A stretch of DNA of 64,000 nucleotides from the NCBI GenBank assembly GCA_036583965.1, contig JAZBQD010000015.1, positions 90,217,221 to 90,281,220 on the forward strand, in the 5' to 3' direction. Under the pieces are notes generated by a model that worked only from the letters and a program-made list of their open reading frames with translations, had not been told where the DNA came from and made no database searches. This stretch comes from Prunella strophiata. Its lineage: Eukaryota > Chordata > Aves > Passeriformes > Prunellidae. How positions within the stretch are numbered: the stretch's first letter is position 1; each line of letters begins with the position of its first letter. Made by a program: the position numbers and the translations under genes. Below are positions 48,101 to 59,219 of the stretch, piece after piece.

Positions 48101-49694
48101 AAGTTGTGTGCTCTACTAGACATGGGATGTGAATCAGCAGGAGTGCTGTGTAGCAAGGATCACAGACCCAAGGTCTTGTCTTTGTGGATGTTAAGTAAGC
48201 ACACACATGTTTCTGAGGGACTACACAAGCAGCAGAACAGACAGCACATCCCCAGATCTGTCCCATTGTTAAATATAAAATTATATCAGGCAGCTGAAAT
48301 CAGTGCCACCACAGTGTAGGCTCAGTCACTATGTCCTTACCTACAGGTAAGGCTACAGCTGGAGGAAAAATCCCCCTAAATCACCCTGGCACAAGCCAGT
48401 GGTGGATCAGAGCTCTCTCCTCTTCACTTTATAGTCTCCTCATCACTTTATTGTCTCTGAAAGATATATTTTTGTTTCCTTTCATCTTATTTCCTCTGGT
48501 TTATATTTACAGTCATGTACAGCTTCATCAGTGAGGAATGCAAATACCTATACATATGTGTATATTTAGTTTTGCTTCTACCAGAGACCAAGGATTTGGT
48601 TTCATCAGAAAGTTGTCCCAGTGCCATAGAGGGCCAAATAGCAAGGAATTTATATCTGACCCATCCTGTATTACCCTTTAATCTGGGGTCTATCCCATAG
48701 ACAAAGAAGGTGCATTAATAACATTACCAGGGTGAATCTGTGTTAATAGGTACTCAGCAGCTACTAAAACTTCAGTCTTTAGAAGAAAAAGGTTAATATC
48801 TATTATTATCCCAGAGCTCCTGTTAAATCAGATGCAGACATGGTTTCCATCTACCTTTCAGGTTCCCCTTCATGTGCAGGGAGCATTTATTATCAGCATC
48901 AGCTTCATAATCTTGGGATGGAGGCTCATCTGGCTCTGGTGTCTTCTTCATCTTCATTAACTCTAATTTCATTATCACCTGTCCTGGAATGACCCTGGGA
49001 TCACTCACTACTTCTTTCTTTCTCCTCTGGGAAATGAATTTCTGTTTTTGTTCTCAGCTACTGAACTGCCTTTGTGAGCCCTGCAGCAAATAATTAATAT
49101 TAGCAGTATCCCCTTCATCTCTCACCAATCTGGGAGCCCTACCCCATCCTAAAAGCACTGCTGGCTCCTTGACTCATCTTTTTGTTTCTGATATACATGT
49201 TTTTGAAAGCCTCCAGAATATTCTGCTTGGCTCAGTACTCTCATTTCATCCATCATGTGAGCTTTTCTCACTTTTTTTTTTTTTTAAATCCGTTTATTAA
49301 CCTTCCTATTCCTCACCTTCCCTTCTTGCATTTGATGTTCAGCAGCTCTCAGAAGTCTTTTGCATGACATAAGAACCAATTTTTCCAGTTAATTATTCAA
49401 CCCCTTCTCATGCTTCTTCCCTCCCCCCAAACAAAAGTGTTATGAAGGTGGGCTTGGGATAACAGGGCATTGCTGGATTGAGGAAACAGCCTGAATTAAA
49501 GGTCTTTTCACAAAAGAGAGGTCTTGACTGAAAATCTCAGAGGGTCCCCTGACTGGAGGGAAAAGTTCTGTAAAAGGCAGGCACCCCAGCTCTTCTCCCT
49601 GGCAGCAGCAGAGGACATTGTCATCTGATAAGGTAGCAGGGCAATAACATTTTATTTCTGTCCTGCACCAAATGAACAGGGCTGTTTGGCACAA
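45101..49694. other. Non-coding DNA, no feature recognised
   Basis: AT-rich unique sequence with A12 near 46307, an A9/T12 pair at 47711-47735 and T14 at 49272-49285. No gene or transposon recognised, although the stretch is long. Confidence 0.5.
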
Positions 49695-49751
49695 AACAGA
49701 AACATAAAATGGGGGAAGAATGACAGAAACATATAGTGGGGGAGGAATGAC
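49695..49751. repeat. Tandem duplication of a ~27-bp unit
   Basis: A unit beginning 'acagaaacataaaatggggg' (from 49696) and one beginning 'acagaaacatatagtggggg' (from 49723) lie head to tail and differ at about three positions. Confidence 0.85.
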
Positions 49752-49849
49752 AACGACCAGGAGAGGAGAGAGAGAAGGAAAGAAACCTTTTCTTCAGTTC
49801 TGTGTCTTTGATGCACATCTGAGGTAATAAATGGGGATTTTTATGAATT

Positions 49850-50480
49850 AGTTGCGTTTTAATCGATTTTCACTCATAACTGCATTGGAGATGCTGCTAA
49901 CTTATATTCATGTATGGCTTTACACTGCCCCTTCACTGTTAACAGCCTTACGAGAACAAAGTCTCCACCATGGGCTGCTGCTCCTGAGGAGCACACGGGC
50001 TCCCCTGAACAGAAACAAAGAGGAAGAGCAGGATCCTTTGCACAAACAAGGGGAAAATGGAGCAATTGTGCTGCACAACATGAGGCAGGAGTGGAAGTTC
50101 GGTGGCTGGCAGCAACCCGCAGCCACAGATCTTTGGAGAAATAATCCTGGCACCGAGAATTTGGGAGAGTCCAATAAAAACGCAGAAGCAAAGGCAGAAA
50201 ACTCTTTCCTCCCAGTTGTGTACATGTGTCCACACAACCAGCATATGTTAAGCCTTTAAATGAACATTTGGCTGTGAAACAGTAGCTATGGCAATAGGCA
50301 GGCACGGATTTATGTACTGTACGTACATATCTCGTAGAAAAGCTCTCTGCTTCTGAACCGGACTGGCAGCTGCGTGAAATTTTCCCCTTCCCTTTCCCTA
50401 AGGTCTCAGGTGTGGGATTCATGAGCCAGTGTCTCAGCTAGAACAGGTGTCTATCGCTGTGTAAATAGCAATTAGGCCCA
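49850..50480. promoter_or_regulatory. Candidate conserved block with opposing open frames
   Basis: A CpG-retaining, repeat-free stretch. Words include 'ggaagttcggtggctggcag' near 50093, 'caataaaaacgcagaagc' near 50172, 'ggcacggatttatgtactgt' near 50302 with an adjoining 'acgtacatatctcg', and 'gtctatcgctgtgtaaatag' near 50449. Frames of 182 codons (minus, 49874-50422) and 135 codons (plus, 49852-50259) cross it but match no family, contain no domain and lack splice context. A regulatory element or a non-coding RNA exon is more likely than a protein gene. Conservation was not tested. Confidence 0.25.
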
Positions 50481-50499
50481 AATTTCAGACTTTTTTCAA

Positions 50500-50830
50500 A
50501 TCCCTATCTGAGGAAAAGCCCAGGAATAAATAGTTGCTGTAACGGCCAGGGGTATTGTGTAGCATTATAGCCTCCAGCTGGGCTATTACATACTATAGAC
50601 GGGTGAAGAATACAAGCACCTGACAGATGTGTTCTGTTAGCTTCATTAGAAAAGAAACAAAGAAACTCCTCAATTAATAGCAGTGGAGCCAAAGGGAAGG
50701 GGGGTGCGGGAGGGAGGAATCATAGCCTGTTATTTAAACAGAGTCAGGGAGCCTTTCACTGATGGCTTAATATGATTCATTAATAAAAACAGCTTTTTGA
50801 ATGCCCAGTTTAAGTCAAAAGAAATCACTA
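50500..50830. promoter_or_regulatory. Candidate conserved non-coding element
   Basis: Continues the preceding block with ordered words such as 'atactatagacgggtgaag' near 50591, 'cctcaattaatagcagtgg' near 50668 and 'aatatgattcattaataaaa' near 50769. A G-rich patch lies at 50696-50717. No repeat family or coding signal. Inference from composition. Confidence 0.2.
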
Positions 50831-51894
50831 GCGTGGGTTTTTTTGTTGATGGTGGGTATTTTTTCCCTGCAAAAGAAGGGCAAAATGACAAACTAGAGTT
50901 TCTGAATTCATTTTGTGTGAGACTGCTCCTTCTCAAAGCTGCCTTTCCCTGGGGTATTTATCCCTCAGGGTGGTGGCACAGTCATCAGGAGTTGATGGGG
51001 TCATAGTGAGACTTTGGATGAGACAGATTTGTAGGAAATAATATGGAAGCATTCCATGTAAAATGGAAACATTCTGTGTCTCAACTAAGAAGGTTTAAGG
51101 ATTTTAAGGTGTCAAAATGGAGCTTCTCATTATGATGGAAGTCAGATGCATCTGGAAAGCCACACCTTTCTATCACGACATGTTATTCCTGCTTTGAGAG
51201 CCTGAATGAACAGCAAAGCCATGTAGAATTTAGTTCTTTGCACCACTTCCTTAAAAATTATAGACTCCAAGTCTCTATTTAATGCAGTCTTAATTAAAAT
51301 AAATTTATGTAAAAGCTTTACTGTACTGCATCTCCTTCTTATGCCCAGGTGCAGGACAAGGTAGAGAATCTTGCAGGAAACCAGTTTCCTCTCCTAGATG
51401 TAAGATGAAGTCATAACCACCTTTTCATATCTAACAAAACTCAAAGTTTACATAATTCTTATGCTGCAGTGCTTACTGCTCTCACTGGTGGTGGCTACAA
51501 GCACTGTCTTCCTGAAACAAGTTTGAAAGAGGGGGAGGCATTTCAAACACTCGCCGTTTCGGGGGGCTCTCAACATGAAGCCCTCTGTGCTGGAGGATTT
51601 TAAAAATTAAGGAATTGCTGCAGCACCTCCATGGGGTGGTATAGAATAAACGGGAGGGAAAGGATAATTTGGCATTACAGAGGAGCCCTGTGATGGAGGT
51701 GGCCACTGTTTGCATCTTGACCTGCCAAGTGAACTCAGGCCAAGAGAAGAGCTTGCAGGATTTACCATCCTCTGGGAAAGAGGATGGTGGTGGCATGGCT
51801 CTCATGCAGCGATGTGGATCCGTGTGGTCCAAGTGTGGTGATGACCAAGCTGGTATGCTGAGTTGGAGGGTTGGTTTGATGAAATTTTTTACAG
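50831..51894. other. Non-coding DNA, no feature recognised
   Basis: Unique mixed sequence. The 173-codon minus-strand frame at 51482-52003 runs into the ancient CR1 relic and so is not a gene candidate. Confidence 0.5.
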
Positions 51895-52345
51895 AAAGGT
51901 TGAAGAGACCAACAACACCTATCCTCTCACATATTTCCCTGCAAGAGGTTTCCCATACTGCATTAAATGATGTTTTGTCAAAGCCTGTCTCAAAATGTAC
52001 CAAACGAGGGGTCTTTCATTGCTTCCCAAGGGACAGTTGTCCATGGCCAAATTGATCTAGCTGTCAAGAAGGATCCTTTTATATATTCAGCCTAATTTTT
52101 CCTATTCTTAATTTCATCCCATTACTCTCAGTTAAACCCACTCCTATTGTCCTAAATAATTCACCTCCCTCAGGAATTAACCCCCTCCATGTATTTGTAG
52201 GCTGTTCTTTCGTCCCACTGTAGTCTTCACTTAGTGAAGCTATCTATATTTAATTCTTTTAATCTCTCTTCATAAATTAGTCCCTCCAGCCAGTGAGGGA
52301 AAGGGCATATTCGAGACGTTGTTCAGTGATGAGCTAGGATACTCT
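51895..52345 (-). mobile_element. Ancient CR1-family LINE relic
   Basis: The plus strand reads as the antisense of an old CR1 3' region: 'cctaatttttcctattctta' (52091-52110), 'cccattactctcagtt' (52119), 'cactcctattgtcct' near 52139, 'cctccctcaggaatta' near 52164, 'ctccatgtatttgtaggctg' near 52184, and 'tttaatctctcttcataaa' near 52258. These correspond in order to the CR1 consensus segments around 'tttcccctaatatctaatct', 'cattacctcttgtcct', 'tatatttgaagactgt' and 'caatctttcctcatag'. The divergence is far greater than in the other two copies, so this is an old subfamily predating modern birds. Limits are approximate; the 3' end on the minus strand lies at about 51895-51950. Confidence 0.7.
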
Positions 52346-54605
52346 GCTACAGTCAGGATATCTAGAGCATGGAAAATACCTAGGGGAAGCCTAAACATTC
52401 ATATTACTTTTTTTCTTTCTTTTCCCCAAGTGTTTGAATGGATGTAGACGAAGTGATATTTCTGAAGGAGGAAAACATTGCTAAAGATCTCTGTTTAATT
52501 CTCCCTTTTCTGTACCACTGTTGTAAATGTCTGCTTTGTCCTCAGTTAATAACCTCCATCACCAGCTGGCCAGCTCATGCTTACAAGCTTTGCCTTCCTT
52601 TACACCCTAGCCTAGATTTTTTATATCTGCATGAAAAGCAGGAAATCAGACAGTGTAAAAACAGGTTAAACTCTGTATGATAATAAACAAGTGCACTGCT
52701 GCTTCGGCATGCTGGAGGTTTTGCCATCAGGCTTGAAGAAGCTGTTTACTTGTGATAGTTGGTATACTTGTGAAAAAGTTATTGCTTTTCTAATGTACAT
52801 AAATTCCTGATGAAAGAGATAGCAGCACTATCTTCTTACTCCACAGACAGAATCAGACAAGAGCAGTACTCTTGCCCTTCCCACCCAAAATTAATGGCTT
52901 GGAGGACTCAGACTTATGAGTTAGATGTAAATTAATGACTGGTTTATTTGAATTGTTAGTTTCCTTCCTAAGGGTAGTTTTTATGATAGCAAAGTCTCCT
53001 TTTAGGAAAAACCTGTATAATTCTCTATGACTTATATTTATTTGCTGAAAATCACCCTCTGTTTCAATCAAGCTCCACATCTGAAGAAAGTGAAGTGACT
53101 TAAACTAGGAGAATAGGATAGCATAGTCTTTGAACTGTGGTTTGTGGTTTTTTTGAAAAAGAGTAGTTGTTGTTATTGCTTGTACTTTATGTCACTTTTC
53201 CTGTGCAACCTGAACACTCCTTTACCAGCAAGTTGAATTTTATGTTAAGACTTACATCCTGACACAATCTTGAGGTAACCATCAGTATTTGTTAAAGGGG
53301 CTATAAGATTATTTGACTTTTGTGTTGAAAAGGGATTTTCAATTGCTTTAAATACATCCAAAGACTTGGAATGACTGGGCCTGTGTATTGAAATAATTTA
53401 AATATCTAAAAGAGAAATGCAGAATCCAGCACATGAACCAGTGCCCATAATTGGCTCTGATACTTCAGCAATTTATTTATTTTTTTCTACAGCTGACTTA
53501 ATACCAAAAAATGAATTCAGTACTTGCCAAAATGCCTATTGCAAAAAAAGTCAAACAATTCATATTTGGGTCATACAAACCTGAGAAACATTAGAGACCA
53601 ATAAACGAGGTCTTCTGGAGGATATGAAAATAAACAGACCCCTATGTTAATGTGAAACAATTCAGTCTTTAAGCCTCCAGCTATTATTTTTTCTTTTTGC
53701 ATTGTGGCAACACATAGGATCACTTCTGGTTATAAATGCTGTACAAGCACGAAACCCAAAAAAATCCTTAACTTCAGAGTTTTCACACTAAGGAAAGTAA
53801 TTGGATCATGGAAGAGCTGGGGATGTGTGTACACATATACAGGGAAAAGGGGCATCAATCACATGCACAAGGCGCCCTATGAGTGCCTTCTTTCTCTCAA
53901 GGATTCCTTCTCTTCCACCACAAAAGCCCATTTGTCTGCTCAGTGACCAGAGCAACATGGCTTAATGTGGCTGGCAGTGGCTATTTCTAGAGCCAGGAGA
54001 TGTCCATGAAGAAGACTTTATCCAAAACTGTGAGACCTTCAGATCCTTCCCTCTGGAGTGTCAAGGTCGAGATCCTGACATGGCACCTCCACATATCAAA
54101 CAGCTTTGTTCCAAAGAAAGAGAAAAGTGCATATTTGCTTCTCTTGCAATATTTATGGGTCAACTTGAGTGCAAAATGAGAATATACACAGGCTGGAAAC
54201 TCTATTTTAATCTCTGGGTTTGTTATATTTTCTTCTTTCATCATCCTGCATTGCAAATTATTCTAGTTCTATTTCTCTGGTGTATTAAACTAGTGCATTG
54301 CTAAGTCTCAGCTCTCCATTCAGGTTCTGGCATCAAAGCCTTAGGCCAATTTTATTTCATTTGTATTTGCTGTCAGAGTAATGTCTTTATTCTAAAATGC
54401 CCTTCTCATATCAACTTCTCAGGTGGCTTGACAAAAGTAGAAAGTGTGAGGAAGGAAAAAAACCCTCCCCCACGCTGCAGTCTGCTGTATTGCTTTTATG
54501 TTTTCACCCTCTCTGAGGGGAAAAATGTACAACACACATAGAGAAAATGGAGTTCAGGACGCCATTTAACAATGAAAGGGATATTTTTCTAATCCTAGCT
54601 ACACA
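52346..54605. other. Non-coding AT-rich DNA
   Basis: No gene or transposon recognised. Short overlapping frames only, of at most 89 codons. Confidence 0.5.
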
Positions 54606-54609
54606 CTTG

Positions 54610-54745
54610 ACCTGTTCTATTTTATTTTTATTTATCTTTATATTTTATATTTATATTTATATTTGTATGTATGTATGTATGTATGTATGTATGTATGTAT
54701 ATGTATGTAGTTTGTGTGTGTGTGTGGTGTGGTGTGTGTGGTATG
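54610..54745. repeat. Compound microsatellite (TATTT)n-(GTAT)n-(GT)n
   Basis: AT-rich T/A repeats lead into nine GTAT units at 54665-54700, a short variant stretch to 54709, then GT-rich sequence to about 54743. The GTAT tract is in the same orientation as the two much longer tracts downstream. Confidence 0.95.
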
Positions 54746-54956
54746 TATTTAAGTAAGCCCACACAGCAGAGTTTTAAAAACAGTACAGCTGGCTGTTTTG
54801 CTCTGTGCTAATTTCTTTGTTCAACTGCAAGTGGCAAAGATACATTTACGTCATTACAGAATCAAATTTTAGCTAAACGCAGAGGTGAAAATCAGTCACA
54901 CCATTATAATGACAATGGCAGTGCCATGCAGCTGAGGTGGTGCTGGGACGGAAACG
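54746..54956. other. Unique spacer upstream of the duplicated flank
   Basis: About 210 bases of unique sequence between the compound microsatellite and the first copy of the duplicated flank. No gene or repeat seen. Confidence 0.5.
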
Positions 54957-55071
54957 TGTTTTCTTGAGGCCATCAGGATGTGCTGGAGCTTTTTATATGT
55001 CGTGGGTAGAAAAGTGTTTAAGCTGAAACTGCGCAAGGAACCCAATCATTTTTGTCATATTAAATACTGTC
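54957..55071 (+). repeat. Flanking direct repeat, copy A
   Basis: About 115 bases beginning with 'ttttcttgaggccatca' and ending with 'attaaatactgtc' immediately before the long (ATGT)n tract. A second copy lies at 56082-56194, directly after the tract. The two copies agree over their whole length but differ by roughly ten small events, many of them indels ('atcaggatgtgc' against 'atcaaggattgtgc'). Confidence 0.95.
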
Positions 55072-56072
55072 ATGTATGTATGTATGTATGTATGTATGTA
55101 TGTATGTATGTATGTATGTATGTATGTATGTATGTATGTATGTATGTATGTATGTATGTATGTATGTATGTATGTATGTATGTATGTATGTATGTATGTA
55201 TGTATGTATGTATGTATGTATGTATGTATGTATGTATGTATGTATGTATGTATGTATGTATGTATGTATGTATGTATGTATGTATGTATGTATGTATGTA
55301 TGTATGTATGTATGTATGTATGTATGTATGTATGTATGTATGTATGTATGTATGTATGTATGTATGTATGTATGTATGTATGTATGTATGTATGTATGTA
55401 TGTATGTATGTATGTATGTATGTATGTATGTATGTATGTATGTATGTATGTATGTATGTATGTATGTATGTATGTATGTATGTATGTATGTATGTATGTA
55501 TGTATGTATGTATGTATGTATGTATGTATGTATGTATGTATGTATGTATGTATGTATGTATGTATGTATGTATGTATGTATGTATGTATGTATGTATGTA
55601 TGTATGTATGTATGTATGTATGTATGTATGTATGTATGTATGTATGTATGTATGTATGTATGTATGTATGTATGTATGTATGTATGTATGTATGTATGTA
55701 TGTATGTATGTATGTATGTATGTATGTATGTATGTATGTATGTATGTATGTATGTATGTATGTATGTATGTATGTATGTATGTATGTATGTATGTATGTA
55801 TGTATGTATGTATGTATGTATGTATGTATGTATGTATGTATGTATGTATGTATGTATGTATGTATGTATGTATGTATGTATGTATGTATGTATGTATGTA
55901 TGTATGTATGTATGTATGTATGTATGTATGTATGTATGTATGTATGTATGTATGTATGTATGTATGTATGTATGTATGTATGTATGTATGTATGTATGTA
56001 TGTATGTATGTATGTATGTATGTATGTATGTATGTATGTATGTATGTATGTATGTATGTATGTATGTATGTA
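55072..56072 (+). repeat. Perfect (ATGT)n microsatellite, 1001 bp
   Basis: An uninterrupted tetranucleotide repeat of about 250 units. Every 60-base block from 55081 onward is in the same phase without a substitution. Because the unit has no stop codon in any plus frame, open frames of 339-389 codons encode an MYVC repeat; the opposite strand gives a THTY/HTYI repeat. These are not genes. Purity over a kilobase is unusual for an old microsatellite and suggests recent expansion or assembly construction. Confidence 0.99.
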
Positions 56073-56081
56073 CCAGATTTG

Positions 56082-56194
56082 TTTTTCTTGAGGCCATCAA
56101 GGATTGTGCTGGAGCTTTTTTTATGCGTGGGTAGAAAAGTGATTTAAGCTGAATGACAGGAAGCCCAAATCATTTTGTCATATTAAAGACTGTC
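56082..56194 (+). repeat. Flanking direct repeat, copy B
   Basis: Second copy of the sequence at 54957-55071, starting nine bases after the long microsatellite ends. Homology stops at 'gactgtca', just where copy A enters the ATGT tract, and unique sequence follows. The differences from copy A are dominated by single-base insertions, deletions and homopolymer length changes. Confidence 0.95.
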
Positions 56195-56463
56195 AAGGAC
56201 CCACCTCAGGATGGAAGTGTTTCATGTCAGATATAATGCCAGAATTAGGCAAGGTAAGGATGGCTGTGAGCAGGATATTTTAAACGTCACAGGACAACGG
56301 GAAGCATAAGAAAGTTTATCTGCTGCTTTTGCACATTAAGCAGTTGCAGCACTTTAAAACTTTTATTCTGTTTAATATTCCCCATTGTGTCCAGCAAAGG
56401 GTACGTTGCATACTAATAGATTTTAGTTGTGATAAACAAATGTGTCCTACCTATAAAATCAAC
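56195..56463. other. Unique spacer between two (ATGT)n tracts
   Basis: About 270 bases of AT-rich unique sequence without features, bounded by copy B and the second long microsatellite. Confidence 0.6.
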
Positions 56464-56865
56464 ATGTATGTATGTATGTATGTATGTATGTATGTATGTA
56501 TGTATGTATGTATGTATGTATGTATGTATGTATGTATGTATGTATGTATGTATGTATGTATGTATGTATGTATGTATGTATGTATGTATGTATGTATGTA
56601 TGTATGTATGTATGTATGTATGTATGTATGTATGTATGTATGTATGTATGTATGTATGTATGTATGTATGTATGTATGTATGTATGTATGTATGTATGTA
56701 TGTATGTATGTATGTATGTATGTATGTATGTATGTATGTATGTATGTATGTATGTATGTATGTATGTATGTATGTATGTATGTATGTATGTATGTATGTA
56801 TGTATGTATGTATGTATGTATGTATGTATGTATGTATGTATGTATGTATGTATGTATGTATGTAT
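56464..56865 (+). repeat. Perfect (ATGT)n microsatellite, 402 bp
   Basis: A second uninterrupted tetranucleotide tract of about 100 units in the same orientation as the first. Open frames of 135-184 codons across it are repeat translations. Confidence 0.99.
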
Positions 56866-57825
56866 CCTTAATGGTTTAAGGCAGAACAATGGGTTTCTCA
56901 ATTTAGGAATGTGCATGTTAAAAGCAGGGATCAGATGAGACCTCTGCACCAAAGCAATGAGTTCCATCAGGGTATTTCAAATAAATCTAATCTACAGAAA
57001 TCATGACTGCAGTTTGGATCCCAAAAAAATGTTGTGCCTTAGGAAGTATTGGAGTATTTCAGAAAGTAGTCAAACAGTTCCAGTAATTCAGCATCAGCAG
57101 TCAGGGAAAAGAAACCTCAGTTCACTGCATTGCTAAATGAATGCAGCTGATTGCTCCCTTGCAAGTGGTGACGATTCAAATTCCTCAAAAATTGTAACAG
57201 CTTCCAGTAATGTTTTACTTTGACAGCTCTGGGACAAACTTTTTCATTCATTCACTCTTTTCTCTGAACCTTTATGTCAAAATTAAGGATGAGTAAATCC
57301 TGCTTCTTTCCCTGCTTTCTTTTGCTTTACCCCACAGCTCAGTTTTATTCTTTACTGGAAAAACAAGTTGAGGTAAAAGAAGAAGTAAAACTAACAGAAA
57401 ACATAATATTAAAGGAATTCTCAATAAAATAAAAATGGAAAGATTCTATAGCAAAAGAGGACTTTTTTCCTCCCATTTTATCTGGGGAGGAGCAGAAACC
57501 TCTCTGCAGTCTACCAAGATATTCCTGCCTGAATATGTATTCATATTTTAGATACTATAGTGACAGATGCAAAAGAAGTGAGACTTTTTTTTTTTTTACA
57601 GCAATTGGATGACAAAAATTATGGGATTGAATAAAATTTTCTTTCCTTGGGTATGCAGATACAGAAATGTAGCATGCATTTATAATACTATCTCTTTACA
57701 TGTTATTCACACAATAATGTGTTTTGATTTGCTGCAAATTACAGAAGACTATAAATACTAATTTTAAGAAACTTGCCCTGACTGCCTCTATCACATACAC
57801 ATTTTCTATACAGCAACTCCTCTTT
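56866..57825. other. Non-coding AT-rich DNA
   Basis: Unique sequence with T13 at 57585-57597. No gene or repeat family recognised. Confidence 0.5.
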
Positions 57826-57977
57826 CTAGTGATCCTTATAAGAATATTTGCTCAGAACGATGAAGCCTGAGAGGATGCATTGAAGGGTCACTCCTGTAGC
57901 TACTTTTAGCAGGGTCACCCAGGGGTTGAACACGACATTTTTATGTTGCTTCTCTGGCCTTTGTGCTTCCCTGTGTG
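57826..57977 (-). other. Weak candidate for a terminal coding exon
   Basis: On the minus strand, an open frame closes with TAG at 57828-57826. Upstream of it, 'tttattgccttaaatacag' (ending at 57978) resembles a splice acceptor. The enclosed 152 bases would encode about 50 residues: a charged stretch 'REAQRPEKQHKN' followed by a hydrophobic run 'LLKVATGVTLQCILSGFIVL' and a polar end 'SKYSYKDH'. The layout resembles the last transmembrane segment of a membrane protein, and the region keeps CpGs. I do not recognise the family. The polypyrimidine tract is weak, no AATAAA is evident shortly downstream, and no partner exon is seen. Chance remains the likelier explanation. Confidence 0.15.
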
Positions 57978-59219
57978 CTGTATTTAAGGCAATAAACACA
58001 GAGTGAAATATAGAAACCACAAATTCATTTATGTCCATAGGAAAAAATACCCTATGGATATTTCTTCACACATAAAATATAGGAGTCAGAAGCCATGACA
58101 TTAAATTAATTCAGCATCACTATTTTACTCATGTCAGATCAAAGTTTGAGAAATGGCATCTGGATAATGGGTTTTTATTTTTGTTATGACACAAATCAAC
58201 AACCACACTCAGCCTGAAGTCAGTTTAACACAGAGGAAACTCCTCATCTCCCAGGCACACACATACAAATTAAACATTCCCAGATCTGAGGTTATGAATG
58301 GAAACCGAGGTGTTTGGAAGTTAAATCAAATGTCCATAACAATCAAATGTCCACTGTAGAACTGTCTCTGCCAATGCTTACATTTTAGTCAAGACTACTT
58401 TTGACATTTCTGTAAATAGTAAATAGCCACAGGAGCTATTTTCTCACCTTCTTCAGGAGAAGGAAGAGTTTTGGAAGTGAGTATTCATAATTTGGACACA
58501 GAATTTCACAAAGGTAGGTTTTTGGACAGGCAAAGCAACAACCAAGGTTATTGGTTCTCCACAATGCCCAGACAACATCTTAGCACTCCTGAGAAGCAGC
58601 TCCCAGGCTATTTACACTGCACTGGTTCTGCACATCTGAATGCTCCTGTTACAATCCAAAATAAAGACCTGCTCTGGGACTCAGTGGAGAAAAGGATAGC
58701 AGAGGGAGTTGTGAGTGATGGGGAAAGGAAACTGTTGTGAGGAAAGCGCCTAGAAAAGGAAGGGGGTTGAAGGGACACCACCATCATAGGCTGAGGGAGA
58801 AAGGTGGAGGTGGTGCTGAAGGAAACACCTGCAAGTTCCTCAGCTAGGAGCTGGCTTGAAGCTGACGAGGTTCAGAAAATGACAGGAGTGGAAACAGAAG
58901 GCCCACCAAAGGTGTAATTGATCCCAGAGAAGGGCTTAGGACAACTATAGCCCACCATTGTGCTAACACCATGGTCACCAGGTTTCTGCTCTCTTGGAAA
59001 GCATGTGCCCTTCCACAATGGAGCCCTTGAGGGATGCAGCACAACCAGCGTGGCCCTGTGCAGTTCCATCAAACAGCCTGGCCAGCACCACTCCCACAGG
59101 GGTCTCCCAACGTGCAACAACCACTCAGGTTAAGAAAGGCAAAAGGCTCAGATGATGCTGGTTCTGCTTAGCCTGACCCTCCCATCAGGAAAAGGAGAGG
59201 CAGAACAAACACTGGTGAG
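57978..59219. other. Non-coding DNA, no feature recognised
   Basis: AT-rich to about 58700, then more mixed. Overlapping frames of 66-89 codons have no family signature. A 13-bp word is duplicated at 58324-58353. Confidence 0.5.
58324..58353. repeat. Local duplication of 'aatcaaatgtcca'
   Basis: The word occurs at 58324-58336 and again at 58341-58353, with four bases between. Confidence 0.9.

Noticed and set aside
51482..52003. 173-codon minus-strand open frame
   Set aside because: Its upstream part lies within the ancient CR1 relic and the rest shows no family signature.
54978..56147. Open frames of 339-389 codons across the long ATGT tract (both strands)
   Set aside because: They are pure translations of a stop-free tetranucleotide repeat (MYVC or HTYI repeats) with no start context or domain.
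55072..56865. CRISPR-like or satellite array
   Set aside because: The repeats have no spacers and a 4-bp unit; this is a microsatellite in eukaryotic DNA.
56329..56967. Open frames of 135-184 codons across the second ATGT tract
   Set aside because: Same repeat translation, not a gene.
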